Origin: Craspedostauros australis
Lineage: Eukaryota; Bacillariophyta; Bacillariophyceae; Mastogloiales; Achnanthaceae
Length of the DNA stretch: 64,000 nt
Assembly (NCBI GenBank): GCA_026770025.1
Contig: JAMXDE010000009.1
Location: forward strand, 1,401,001-1,465,000
Direction of reading: 5' to 3'
Part shown: positions 32,101-43,201 of the stretch, one piece after another
Layout: each line of letters begins with the position of its first letter
Position numbering within the stretch: position 1 is the stretch's first letter
Made by a program: the position numbers and the translations under genes
The notes under the pieces: model-generated
What the model was told of the DNA's origin: nothing
Seen by the model: the letters and a program-made list of their open reading frames with translations, nothing else
The model's database searches: none

Positions 32101-32908
32101 GGCCAACATCGCCGCCCTGCAAAGCTGCTTGCCACGTCTCTTCGGAACGCTGATGAGAGGCATGTGCCACGTCGGCATGATCCGATCCGACCAGATGGAG
32201 GAGACCTTCGAGTACGCCGAATCCACGCTGAAGGGCGCTGACAAGGCATGTGACAACCAGGTCGGTGGCATGTACAGTTTGGTTTACGAGATCTGCCGCA
32301 ACAAGATCGACGCGCACTTGAACTACGCCCTGGATGGATTCAACTGGATCGCGAAGACGGCCCGCACCAACCCCAACGCTTACTGCGAGGGTCTGGTCGG
32401 CTACCTGGGCGGCGTGTTTGCGTCGCTCGGTCCCATGGATGAAGGATCGAGAGCGGGTCTGCACTTCTCCTGCTGCGGCCACATCAACGAGCGGTTGGTG
32501 AAGATCCTGACGGACCGACCGGAGGAGGTCAGCGGCCTGCAGGACTCCGTGCCACCCGTCACGCGCATTGATGCCTATGGTCTCAAGAATCTGGGACGCG
32601 ACGTGGAGGCCTTTGAGGAATTCGCCATGAGCACGGGCGTGCCGGAGCTGAAGGAATGCTTCCAGGAATTGAAGTGCCTCACCAGCATCATGGTCGACAA
32701 CGAGCTGCCGTATCTGATCAAGTCCGAAAATGCGGCCGAGCGCAAGCGACGGTACCCGCTGATCAGCCTGCCCAAGATCGGCAACATCTTGGAGAAGTAC
32801 GTCGGTGCTGGAATGAGTCTGCTAGGTGGAAAATCGACGGCGGACCTCCTCGTTCTGGACAAGAAGGAAATCTCGACGTTGCTTCGTCTGGTCCGACAGC
32901 AGTGCTGA
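29104..32908 (+). CDS. SEC15: Exocyst complex subunit Sec15
   Basis: Exons 29104-30698 and 30967-32908 join across a codon (AG/GTGAGT ... CAG/G) to give 1178 residues. The 268-nt intron holds a TACTAAC branch-point match at about 30,915, roughly 45 nt before the acceptor. Recognisable Sec15 segments are [19 protein letters not shown] in exon 1 and [25 protein letters not shown] in exon 2. The long C-terminal helical part contains [18 protein letters not shown] and ends with [17 protein letters not shown]. The family tethers Golgi-derived vesicles to the plasma membrane with seven other exocyst subunits and binds Rab GTPases through its C-terminus. This protein is longer than the animal and yeast forms because of a charged N-terminal extension (about 60 residues) and SRHG/GGSRHG repeats before the intron. 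A perfect 9-bp inverted repeat follows the stop codon directly. Confidence 0.85.
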
Positions 32909-32928
32909 GACTACTCGGACGAGTAGTC
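32909..32928. repeat. Inverted repeat directly after SEC15 stop
   Basis: Arms GACTACTCG and CGAGTAGTC around GA, starting at the base after the stop codon. An RNA made here could form a 9-bp hairpin. A role in 3'-end formation is possible but untested. Confidence 0.6.
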
Positions 32929-33222
32929 GTATGACGCACATACCAAATAGCAAGCGACTGCTCTCCTATTACGAGTAGAGTACTACAGTACATTGCTTCG
33001 CCATCACTAAGCGTAGTTGTCAGCATCGACGATTGTTAAGCTGCCTGTTCCTGCACAAGTACGAGTATCAGCGGTGTGACAGGATTGCACATCTGAGGGT
33101 GTCCGTAGTACTTGGACGAATGATGCGATACAAGTACACTGATTAATAATGTGACGTATTGGTTGTTTTCATGCCCATGCCCATGTTCATTTACATGCAC
33201 AGGCACATCCGCATGCCTGCGC
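32929..33222. other. Convergent intergenic stretch
   Basis: 3' flanks of SEC15 and the phosphoglycolate-phosphatase-like gene; scattered TACGAGTA words at 32,975 and 33,057. Nothing else seen. Confidence 0.4.
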
Positions 33223-34092
33223 TTAGTTGGCAACACCTGGCAGCAGACCCGCCAACTGATCGACATTCTCGCACAGAACGGCAAAGGGAGCCGTTCGCAA
33301 CTTCTCCTCGCTGTTGCTGCCCCACAGCACGCCGATGGATGGCATGCCGGCATTGTGCGCCGCACCGCCGTCGCTGGAGCTGTCCCCAACGTAGACGCAA
33401 TCCGATGGCGTCACCTTCAATTCCGCACAAACCTGCAGCAGACCGTCCGGCGATGGCTTGGGATTCGGGACGCTGTCCGCGCCCTGGACGGAGCCAAATC
33501 GCTGGTACAGTTCCTCGTCGCCGACCGAATTGACCTTCAAAACGGCGTGCGCGTATGCCACGCAGGCATTCGTCAAGGCACCCAGCTGCACGTTGGACGG
33601 CAATCGTTGCAGGATCTCGGCAATGCCAGGATAGAATGCCGCCGTCGTGGTGTCCACCAATGCCACGTAGTATTCATCGAATTCCGCACCGAGCTGCTCT
33701 CCCACGGTCTCAAAGTCGTCGGCATCGGGCATCAGCCCGACGTGCCTCGCGAGCCGTTCCGGTGTGGCGTATCGACATCCCTCGTGGTACTCCGCCACCG
33801 TGATGTCCGATTTGCCGTGATTCTGGAGCACGACGTTGGTGGCGTCGTATCCCAGTTTCCAGGAATCGGCCAAGGTGCCATCGATGTCGAAGATGACGGC
33901 CTTGACGTTCTGGAAGGATTGCGTGCTTGTCGTTTCTGTCTCTGTGGCAGAGAGGGAGATCTCAGTACGAGTACGAGTACTCGTACTGCCATGCGGTATC
34001 ATGGTGCAAGAGGTTGCTGCTGGAATGGTGGTGAAAGCCGTTGCGCCCGTGACAAGGAGGAATGGCAGGATGTGTCGGAGTTGCATGAGCAT
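33223..34092 (-). CDS. HAD phosphatase, phosphoglycolate-phosphatase-like, plastid leader
   Basis: Single exon, 289 residues. The HAD core is complete: FDIDGTLADSW (nucleophile Asp), ALTNA (motif II), a Lys in NPKPSPDGLL (motif III) and VYVGDSSSDGGAAHNAG (motif IV), with an alpha-helical C1 cap between motifs I and II. This is the subfamily of phosphoglycolate phosphatases, which remove phosphate from the Rubisco oxygenation product. The ATG at 34,092 begins a signal peptide (LRHILPFLLVTGATA) followed by FTTIP. The Phe directly after the predicted cut is the hallmark of heterokont plastid import, so a plastid phosphoglycolate phosphatase is the best guess. Other HAD substrates cannot be excluded. 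The frame is open further upstream to 34,728, but that part has no protein character. An 18-bp perfect palindrome (33,970-33,987) lies inside the leader region. Confidence 0.85.
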   Translation of the reverse strand: MLMQLRHILPFLLVTGATAFTTIPAATSCTMIPHGSTSTRTRTEISLSATETETTSTQSFQNVKAVIFDIDGTLADSWKLGYDATNVVLQNHGKSDITVAEYHEGCRYATPERLARHVGLMPDADDFETVGEQLGAEFDEYYVALVDTTTAAFYPGIAEILQRLPSNVQLGALTNACVAYAHAVLKVNSVGDEELYQRFGSVQGADSVPNPKPSPDGLLQVCAELKVTPSDCVYVGDSSSDGGAAHNAGMPSIGVLWGSNSEEKLRTAPFAVLCENVDQLAGLLPGVAN

Positions 34093-35621
34093 TGGATTGT
34101 AGTAGGTATAGTAGGTATGTATAGGTGCGGTACGGGTGGTGTTGCAGGGTGGTGTGAAGCCAAGGTGGATGGATGAATAGATGAATGAGATGGAGTGCAA
34201 GCATTCGGACTCCAGGAGGATTGAGATGGAGAGCACAGGTCCTCCTGAAGAGCAACACTCGCCGACGATCTCTTGCTTGGGCGTGTGCACGCGAAACACG
34301 TTGGCGGCTCGTGTCCAATCCCCCCAACAAACGTCATCTTCGTGTTTTGCAGAATGTCTGTTTGTTGTTTTATCCACGACTAGAAGTGTATTTCTGTCGG
34401 ATTTGCACGGCGTTCGTCTGTTTTGAATAGGAATATATAGACATATATGGCTGTCTGTTTCTGTAGGTCGTGTCTGTGTCCGTTTGTGCCTGTTTTTGTC
34501 TGTTTGTAACATATGATTGCAGCGAATCTGCTTCGGTTCTTCTAAATTCTTCGAAGTGGTTCGGGTTGTCAAGTTCGTCATTCTTGATTGGTCCGATCTT
34601 GTTCGTCTTCGATTTGCTGTCGTCGTCGTCCGACAGAGACGTGTTCCATGTCGTATGCGACACGAGGCAGCAAGGGAATGACGAGCGAAGTGGTGAGACG
34701 CGTACGTACGTTGCAATTGGTGGTTCAACCTTGGCGAGACGAACCTCGCTGTTTGTGTTGGGCACGAAATGTGTTGTCTGAAGTTGACACACGAACGTGA
34801 GCTGATGGATGAGCCGATTCATTTCACAAGCGCGCGACAACACACGACGATCATCGTCGTCACCTTTTTGCGAACACAGAGGTTCCGTGTGAAGACGCAC
34901 TGACGCCATCAGCGAGTGATGCGATTGGTACGGACGATTGGTTCGACTGGAGCGCACGATCGTGACGAAGCGAAGTTTGTTGACGTCGATGAAGATCCAT
35001 CACGAAGCTGTGCGTCTCATTGGTGGCATCAGTGTTCCGAACAGTAGCGCGAGGAGTAGTTTGTGGTAGTTTCAGTAACCCCTTGCAGTGGCGCAAGTAC
35101 GTTTCCGCGCACGTGTACGATTGTGCCACACACCTCATCTCGCCCCAACCAAGGACAAACAGGCAATGGATGGATGTGGAGACGCACAAGGAGGAGAACG
35201 AAAGATACTCTGCTCCCACTCAACACAAATTTCATCCGTCGTGGCTTTGGGCATTCACAGGAATCAAGCACCGCTATCCGTGCTGCCATCTGCACCACAC
35301 AGGACGGACATCAGATTGACACCATTGGCGATCAGACAAGCCGGCGGCATTCCTTCTTTCTTGTTGCTCCCTTCCCTCTTCCCTCCGATAATCGCTGTCG
35401 CTATCATTGTTAGTGTCGTTGTCGTCGAAGGTGCAAGCAAGAAGTAGTGTGGATCAGGATACAGAGCCAACCGCCCTGTCACATCATCCACGGGCATCGA
35501 ACCAACTGGTTTCTCAATCTCGGTCTCAAGTCTGCTTCGTCGGAGATCGACGGACGGATCGGCAGAGCTCTCGGAATCCTCTTCAGTGCATCATCTCTTC
35601 CAGCTGCATTGCACTGCCACG
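34093..35621. other. Divergent intergenic region
   Basis: About 1.5 kb between the starts of the HAD and glucan-synthase genes. TGTCTGTTTG-rich sequence lies at 34,440-34,505. Open frames here lack family likeness and I assign none. Confidence 0.45.
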
Positions 35622-38600
35622 ATGAGGTCTCCTGCAGAGCTGTGGGAGGACGCCAGGACCTTCCTGGACGATGAATCGGAATATGTCTCCCTCGGCATCC
35701 GCGTCCTCGTGGCGTTCATCGTCATTTGGTATTCCAGCAAGGCCACCCAGTGAGTCAAGCTTGTACAGAGAACTCATAGAGCGAAGTGTTCCGGAGCAGC
35801 GCAGCCACGATACTGTCGGTGTTGCGGAGCTCACCATCAAACATTGCAATGTACCATCCTGCGCTCTGCCAGAATGGATTGGCCAGAGCGTGCTCGCACT
35901 TTGCACGTGCCAACTCAACTGTCTTCGACTCTCAACTCATCGTTCATTTCTTGTTCTCTATTTCAATGCACAATACACGATCGGACCATAAACCGCATTG
36001 CAACGCGCCAGATCGACGAGATTCTTCTCCGGACTTTGCGCCGCCGCCACCATCGGCTTCTTGGCGCACACCTTCCTCGAACCGATGTTCCTGGAGATGG
36101 GAACGGAACTCGCCGTCGTCGCCCTCTGGATTTTGATCATCAACGCTGCAGCCGTCGGAATGTCGTTGGGCGTCATGCTGCCAACAGTTCTTCCTGGCCT
36201 GTGCTTTGGATTGCTTGGCACCGTCATGGCTGGCGTCTTCATCGACATGTACGGCACCAACTACTTCGCCATCGTGGCATGCATTGCAAGTGTCCTCTGC
36301 GGAATCATTGGTTCCAGGTACGTTCATTTTACCCATGATTTTTGATGAGCTTGATAGAGCATGCGTTACCGAATGCGCACCTTTGACTCATGGAACACGC
36401 ACTCTCACTCTCACATATACATTCACACACATTCACATGCATGCACACACGCAAACATTCAACCAACAATGCACATTGGCACACTTGCAATTGACAAATT
36501 ATTTCGACGCACGAGCAGACTCGAAGCGAGAGCCGTAGTCACGTACACCACTGTGCTAACCGCTGGATGCTGCGCAGCTTGCTTGGTGATGCAATCGGCC
36601 GCCGAAATCTGCCGCTCCATCATTGTCGGAGAGGCGCCAACAAACGCCGTGGATGTCTTTGGAGGCGGAAATGGCGTCGCCTTGGTTTGGCTTGCGGCAT
36701 CGCTGCTCGTCATCACCGTCATCGGATACCGCGAAAAGGGATTCGACTGCCTCAAACTCAGTCTCGCCAACCGCCACGGATACTCCCGTGTTCCGACCAC
36801 CGATAATGGCGCCTCCACCAAATCCGCATCCACGCAGCTCCCGCAGCACCTCATCTCGCCGCCACCAACCGACGTCTTCAACATGTTCGACCCGCCGAAT
36901 CTTCCACCACGTCTCGGAGAATACGCGCACATGGTCTACTCGGCATGCGAGGAGCTCGGCAACTTCTTCGGTTTCCAGGACTCCTCCGTGCGCAACCAGG
37001 CCGAACACGTTCTCATCCTGCTCAGCAACAACCGCCGATACATGAACACCCGCGTCCTCGAAAGCGAATTCCAACCACCCAGCCCCATCCACGCATTGCA
37101 TTACAAAGTCTTTTCCAACTACGGAACGTGGTGCAAGGCCATGGGAGTTTCGCCCAACTTCTCGCGCATGAGCACGTCCATGGCGGCACCACCCGCCATC
37201 GCCTGTCGTGTCGTCGATCTCGTCCTGTACTTCTGCATCTGGGGTGAAGGCTCCAACCTGAGGCACATGTCGGAATGCACCTGGTTCCTCTACCACAAAA
37301 TGATGGAGGAGTACATGCGCAGCGAAGGTCACACCGAATCCCGCAGCCTCTACGCTGGTCACTACCTCGACCACGTCGTGCAGCCCATTTACGATATCGT
37401 TCAGAAGGTGAGCGCACACATTTTGGGCCTATGTGCGTGCGTGCGTGTGCGTGTGTGTGTGAAAATGATGACGCCGTTCGTTCTTTTCCTCTTCACTATG
37501 CGATCGATTGATTTGAGACGAGGATGTTGCATCACTTTCACTCCTCCGTGATTTTGCACTTGGCACTGTGCATTCTTTTGAAATGAAATGAAGCGCGTTG
37601 GTATTTCCCAGCATGTCCTATCCCACACCTCCTCACGCATCCGTTCGGTTCCGTCATCACCCACTGCCACCACGAACAACAACAACAACAACAAAATCAC
37701 GATGAACAAATTGCAGAACATGAAAAAGACGAACAAGGATCACGACGAGCGTCGCAACTACGACGATTTCAATGAATTCTTCTGGTCAACGCAGTGCCTG
37801 CAGTACCGCTACTCCACCGTCGACCCATCCGAAGCGGATGACATCGAATACACCGGACTCACGGGACCGTTGCCGGGCGAATTTCAACCACCCATCACCG
37901 AAGCATTGGAGCATTCGCCAAAGACATTCCTGGAGAAGAGATCGTGGTTGCGTGGCGTCCTCGCCCTCAACCGCATCCTCGAATGGCACATCGTCACGTT
38001 CTACCTGCTGTCAGTAGCCGCATTTGCAAAGGAATTGGTCTGGGGCTGGAGCTACACCACGCAGGTTGCCAGCGGTGTGTTCTGGGTCTTCAACCTCTGC
38101 CATCTCTGCTGGGCTCTCCTCGAGGTGTGGGGAAGCTACCCGGGCATCGCGCTCAACATCACCGAAGTCGGCGGTTCCGTCCTGGTGATCTCGGCACGAT
38201 TCTTGGGATTGGTGTACCAAACCTTGTACGTCATGTGGGCATTCTCCCCCAAGACGAACACGCTGTTGGGCGTCGAAGCCGATTCCACCTACTGGTGGTG
38301 GCAGTACATCTGGCTGTCCCTCATCATCATGATCCCATACGCCTTCGAGATGCTCCTCCAGATCTTCCCAAGGCTCTCCACCAGCCTTTACACCAGCCAA
38401 AATGATATCGTCCAGTCCTTCCTCAACGTGCTCTACCCGCTCAGCCGTCTGTACGTCGGCAAGCGAGTTCACGAATCGCTCCGCAACAGCATCGTGTACA
38501 CCTTCTTCTGGGTCACCCTGCTGGCGTGGAAGCTCTTCTTCTCTTTCATCTTCGAGGTGTACTCCATGGTCCTGCCAAGTTTGAAATTGACGGACGATTA

Positions 38601-41600
38601 CGTCAACTACCCCAACCAAAGCTTCGCTAAGATGATGCTGCTGCTCATCATGAGGTGGTCGCCGCAGTTCCTCGTGTACCTCATCGACACCAGCATCTGG
38701 TACGCCGTGTGGCAAGCCTTTGCCGGAACAACCGTCGGATTCTCCGACGAGCTCGGTAACGTGCGAAGCATGGATGACATTCGTCAGAATTTCGGAAGAG
38801 CTCCAGAGGCATTCTGCAAGAAGATGCTCTCCCCGGATGCCGGCAGCCGCCGCGGATCCTCCACCAGCCTCCTCGGCTCCTCGTCTCATATCAACATGAC
38901 GCAGGCCAGCGCGTTGCAAGGTGTCAATGCCCAGAGGCTGCAATCCTACGTGAACCGACTCCTTGATGTCCGCATCCAGAAGTGGGTCATGTTCAGCGCA
39001 GCATGGAACGAGATCATCGATCATTTCCGTGAGGAAGATATCGTGTCGCACGGCGAATGCGACAACCTCAAATTCAGCCAGTTCGATGGCTTCAGCCAGG
39101 CCATCTACCTCCCCGTGTTCCAGACCGCCGGTGCCATGGACGATGTCCTCTCCGAACTCGAACGTCTGCCGATTGAGGGTGGCACAGATGAGACCCTCTT
39201 CGAGCCAATCACGCAGGATGTCACGATGCAAACAGCCGTCGCGGAAACGTGGGAGCTTGGATCGTTCTTGCTGAAGCAGGTCCTTGGGCCCATGCACTCC
39301 AGCGACATTGATGCGATCGCCATCATGGCAGAAAACTGGATGGCCAACGGCAACCTGAGCGCCAACATCAACTTGCGAGACGTGAAGAAGGTCATGCAGC
39401 ATTTCATCGCCGCGGTCCAGCTCTTGCACAAGGGAATCAAGAAGCGAAAGCCAGCCGCCAAGCCACGCTCTCTGTTCAAGCGCGCCGAGGCCGCCAACCG
39501 TCAGACCAAGGCCGCCAACGGCGGCATTCGCAAGGCCGTCAGCGCGACGTCGTTGACCAGCCTCGACACCGATTCCAAGGCGACGGACAAAAAACCCAAC
39601 TTCCTGCTCGGAAAGCGCGAAGAGAAGGCAGATGAGGTCATCATCGATGCCCTGCGTGACCAGGTCCGTGACAAGCTGAGGAACATGATGCACGCCCTCA
39701 AGGGTCTCGTGCAGATGACACCAAACGGATCTGCACAACCCGATGAAGAGAACCGAGAGGCTCGCGATGTGTTTGATCGCATCACCTTCCTCGGCAGCAT
39801 GGAGAATGGTTTCTTCTGGGACGATGCGTACGCGTCCGATCAGCTAGACGACATCAGCGAGCACCCCATCTTCATCGCCGTCCTCAAGAAGGCACATGGA
39901 CTGCTCTGCTTGCACCCGGATGATGTGGAACCAAAGAACAGGGAGGTGAATCGACGTCTGACCTTCTTCGTCAACTCCCTCTTCATGGACATGCCCGATG
40001 CACCGTCCCTCCACGACATGTACTCGTGGAATGTGCTAACACCGTACTACTCTGAGGACGTGCTGTACAGCGAGGGCGACCTTGAAAAGCGCACGGACGC
40101 GCTCGGTGTCTCCACCCTCCTCTACCTCAAGACGCTGTTCAAGCATGATTGGAACAACTTCCTCGAACGTCTCGGAATTCAAGACGAGGAGGTGTTCACG
40201 AAGGCCTACGCCAACGAAACCCGCCGATGGGCAAGCAACCGCGCTCAGACGCTGAGCCGAACCGTCAACGGAATGATGTACTACGAGAAGGCGCTGCGAT
40301 TGCTCGCGAACATGGAACGCCTCGACAACGACACCACGAACGACCTTCTGGGAGAGAAATTCGGATACATCGTCTCCTGCCAGGTATACGGAAACATGAA
40401 ACGCAACCAGGATACGAAGGCGGAAGACATCGACTCGCTGATGCACCGCTTCCCTCACCTGCGCGTGGCCTACATCGACACCATCCGAGTCAACCGTGGA
40501 TCCAACGTGTACTACTCCTGCCTCATGAAGAGCGACGGCCTCGGCAACATCCAGGAGATCTACAGAGTCCGCCTGCCGGGCAACCCTGTGATCGGTGAAG
40601 GAAAGCCAGAGAACCAGAACCACGCCATGATCTTCACCCGATCCGAATGCTTGCAAACCATCGACATGAACCAGGAGGGTTACTTTGAGGAGGCGCTCAA
40701 GATGAGAAACTGCCTCCAGGAGTTCGGTCGCAGCGGGCAATTCCCCAAGTCCCTGTTCCGTGCCAAGAAGCAGCAGGGTCGCCTGCCGACCACGATCTTG
40801 GGATTGCGAGAGCACATCTTCACAGGTGCCGTCAGCTCGTTGGCGAACTACATGGCCCTGCAGGAGATTTCCTTCACCACGCTCGGCCAGCGCGTCCTCA
40901 ACCGCCCCCTTCACATTCGTCAGCATTACGGCCACCCAGATGTCTTTGACAAGATTTTCTTCATCACGCGTGGTGGAATCTCGAAGAGTTCGAAGGGCAT
41001 CAACCTTTCCGAGGATATCTTCGCCGGTTACAACAACACCAACAGAGGTGGTTCGGTGGACTTCAAGGAATTCCTTCAGGTTGGAAAGGGTCGCGATGTC
41101 GGCATGAGCCAGATCTACAAGTTCGAGGCCAAGCTGAGTCAAGGTTCCGCCGAGCAGAGCTTATCCCGCGATGTGTACCGCATGTGCAACCGCCTCGACT
41201 TCTTCCGTCTCTTCTCCTTCTACTACGGTGGCATCGGCCACTACTTCTCCAACGTCCTTACCATCCTCACCGTCTACGTGGTGGTCTACCTCATGGCCGT
41301 CCTGGCCGTCTTCGATTTGGAGAAGATTGGAGGCCGACCACTGACTCCGTCCGGAACAATCCAGATGCTTCTGGGTGGACTGGGTCTGCTGCAAACCATT
41401 CCGCTTTTCGCCACGCTCGGTGTGGAGCGTGGTTGGCTCGCCAGTTTGCAAGAGATCTTCATGGTCTTCCTCACCGGTGGTCCGTTGCACTTCATGTTCC
41501 ACATCCAGACCAAGGCCAAGTACATGGCGCAGACCATCCACGTTGGCGGAACCAAGTACAGAGCCACTGGACGTGGCTTCGTCACGCAGCACACGCCATT

Positions 41601-42891
41601 CGACGAGCAGTACCGATTCTTCGCCTCCAGCCACTTGTACCTCGGTATCGAATTGGCAGCCGGCCTGATCTTGATGGGATGCACGACGAGGATGGGCGAG
41701 ATGCCAAGCGGCAGCCAGTACTTTGGACGCACCTGGTCATTGTGGCTTGCCTCCGTCTCTTTCCTTGCCAGTCCCTTCTGGTTCAACCCGCTCACCTTCG
41801 AGTGGAACGTCGTGTCTCAGGACTACGCCACCTGGTGGCGATGGATCCTCGGAGATTCCGGCGGTTCCTCCAAGAGCTGGAGCAAGTGGTGGGACGATGA
41901 GAACGACTTCTACAAGAACGTCAAGTTCTCCACCAAGGCGCTCTTCATGGTGAAGGCCGTCCTGTACCTCGTCATCGCGGAGGGCATTCGCACGAACGAC
42001 AAGATTTTCATGGTGGACACCACGTTGAGCAAACCGCCGATCGACATCCGTCACCTGTTCACTGTGCTCGGCCTGCTGATCCTGCTGTCGCTGTACATGC
42101 ACGTCAGACCAAACCTGGAGTACCCCGTCCGCCGCACCCTCGGAATCCTGATCTTCATCGGATCGACGTCAAGCATCATCATTCTGTTCCTGGAGGACAA
42201 CAACTACGTGCGATACGCATTCGCCGCCTACTACGCCATCGGAGGACTCTCTTTGATCGCGCTGGCAAGCGGAATCAATGCCATCAAGTACGTGTACCTC
42301 GTCCACGACATCGTGTGCGCCCACGTCATCTTCATCCCGATCTTCCTCCTGGCCATCCTGCAGCTGCCGGGAATGATCCAGAACCAGCTCCTGTACCACA
42401 ACGCCCTGTCCGAGAGCGTCGTGGTGAGCGACGTGCTGAAGTACGCCCGCAAGACGAAGGAGTCCAGCGCTGCCGGAGATTCCAACGCCGAGCTCGTCGA
42501 GCAGATTGCCGACCTTCGCAGGGTCGTGCAGAGGCAGGAGCAGCTCCTCACCAGGGCCGGATTGGTGCCTGGCGACGCCGCGGCGGGAACGGCAGAGGAA
42601 CAGCAGCAGCTGATGAACTCGACTGCCGCCGGTGGTGCATCAGGCGCCTCCGAGGCCAAGCCAAGCTACGGCCGCAGCGAAAGTGTCGGTGCGCGTGCGG
42701 TTGGCCGAGCCATCAGCATGTCCGGCATTGATGTTTGGGGGGAGATGGCGTTCGGGGAGACCAACCAACCAGCGCAAAGCCAGCCAAACGCGATGGAGCA
42801 GGAAACCACCGAGGGGTCGTATCAAGCTCCTGCGACATCGAACAGCGAAGGATTCTCCTTCAGCCAACCCGTGGCAATGCCACCAAGATGA
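35622..42891 (+). CDS. 1,3-beta-glucan synthase (GT48, FKS/callose synthase family)
   Basis: Four exons (35622-35749, 36012-36317, 36519-37407, 37717-42891) join in frame with GTGAGT/GTACGT donors and CAG acceptors to give 2165 residues. Typical parts are FFGFQDSSVRNQAEHVLILL and YFCIWGEGSNLRHMSECTWF (FKS1 domain 1), NYDDFNEFFW across the last join, and the catalytic GT48 region with FPKSLFRAKKQQGRLPTTIL, SSLANYMALQEISFTTLGQR, RQHYGHPDVFDKIFFITRGG and INLSEDIFAGYNNTNRGG. About 14-16 helices flank a large cytosolic domain. The enzyme makes beta-1,3-glucan from UDP-glucose; in heterokonts this may be chrysolaminarin in the vacuole or callose at the cell surface. Unusual is an N-terminal extension (about residues 20-215) with about eight extra helices before the FKS1 domain. 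C-ending codons suggest strong expression. Confidence 0.95.
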
Positions 42892-43201
42892 TTAACACGA
42901 GATACTATTCCCACGCAAAAACGTACGCGTACTCGTGATGAGCACAAGTGATGAGGACAAAACAACAGACAACAAAAACAAGCAAACAAAACAAAAACGT
43001 GAATACAACAGCAGCAACAACAACAACAACAACAGTAACGGCTCTCAATGTAAATGGAGATAATGACAAACGCTATTCTAACTGAAACTATTTGTCAATC
43101 TTCTTCCTCACAACTATTCATGAAGCATCTTCTTGACAGCGGCAACATGCTCACGCACGTTCGCTACGATTCTTTGTATCCGTCGTTGCTTCTGCGATTG
43201 T
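42892..43201. other. Convergent intergenic stretch with CAA repeat
   Basis: 3' flanks of the glucan synthase and PhyH genes. (CAA)n-rich sequence lies at 42,955-43,035, which could serve as a 3' UTR; nothing else seen. Confidence 0.45.

Noticed and set aside
33223-34728. Long form of the HAD phosphatase starting at 34,728
   Set aside because: The first 212 codons have no protein character; the ATG at 34,092 starts a clean signal peptide.
38011-39738. 575-codon minus-strand open frame, with further ones at 36,556-37,419 and 40,036-41,142
   Set aside because: Antisense shadows of the glucan synthase, which has clear homology.
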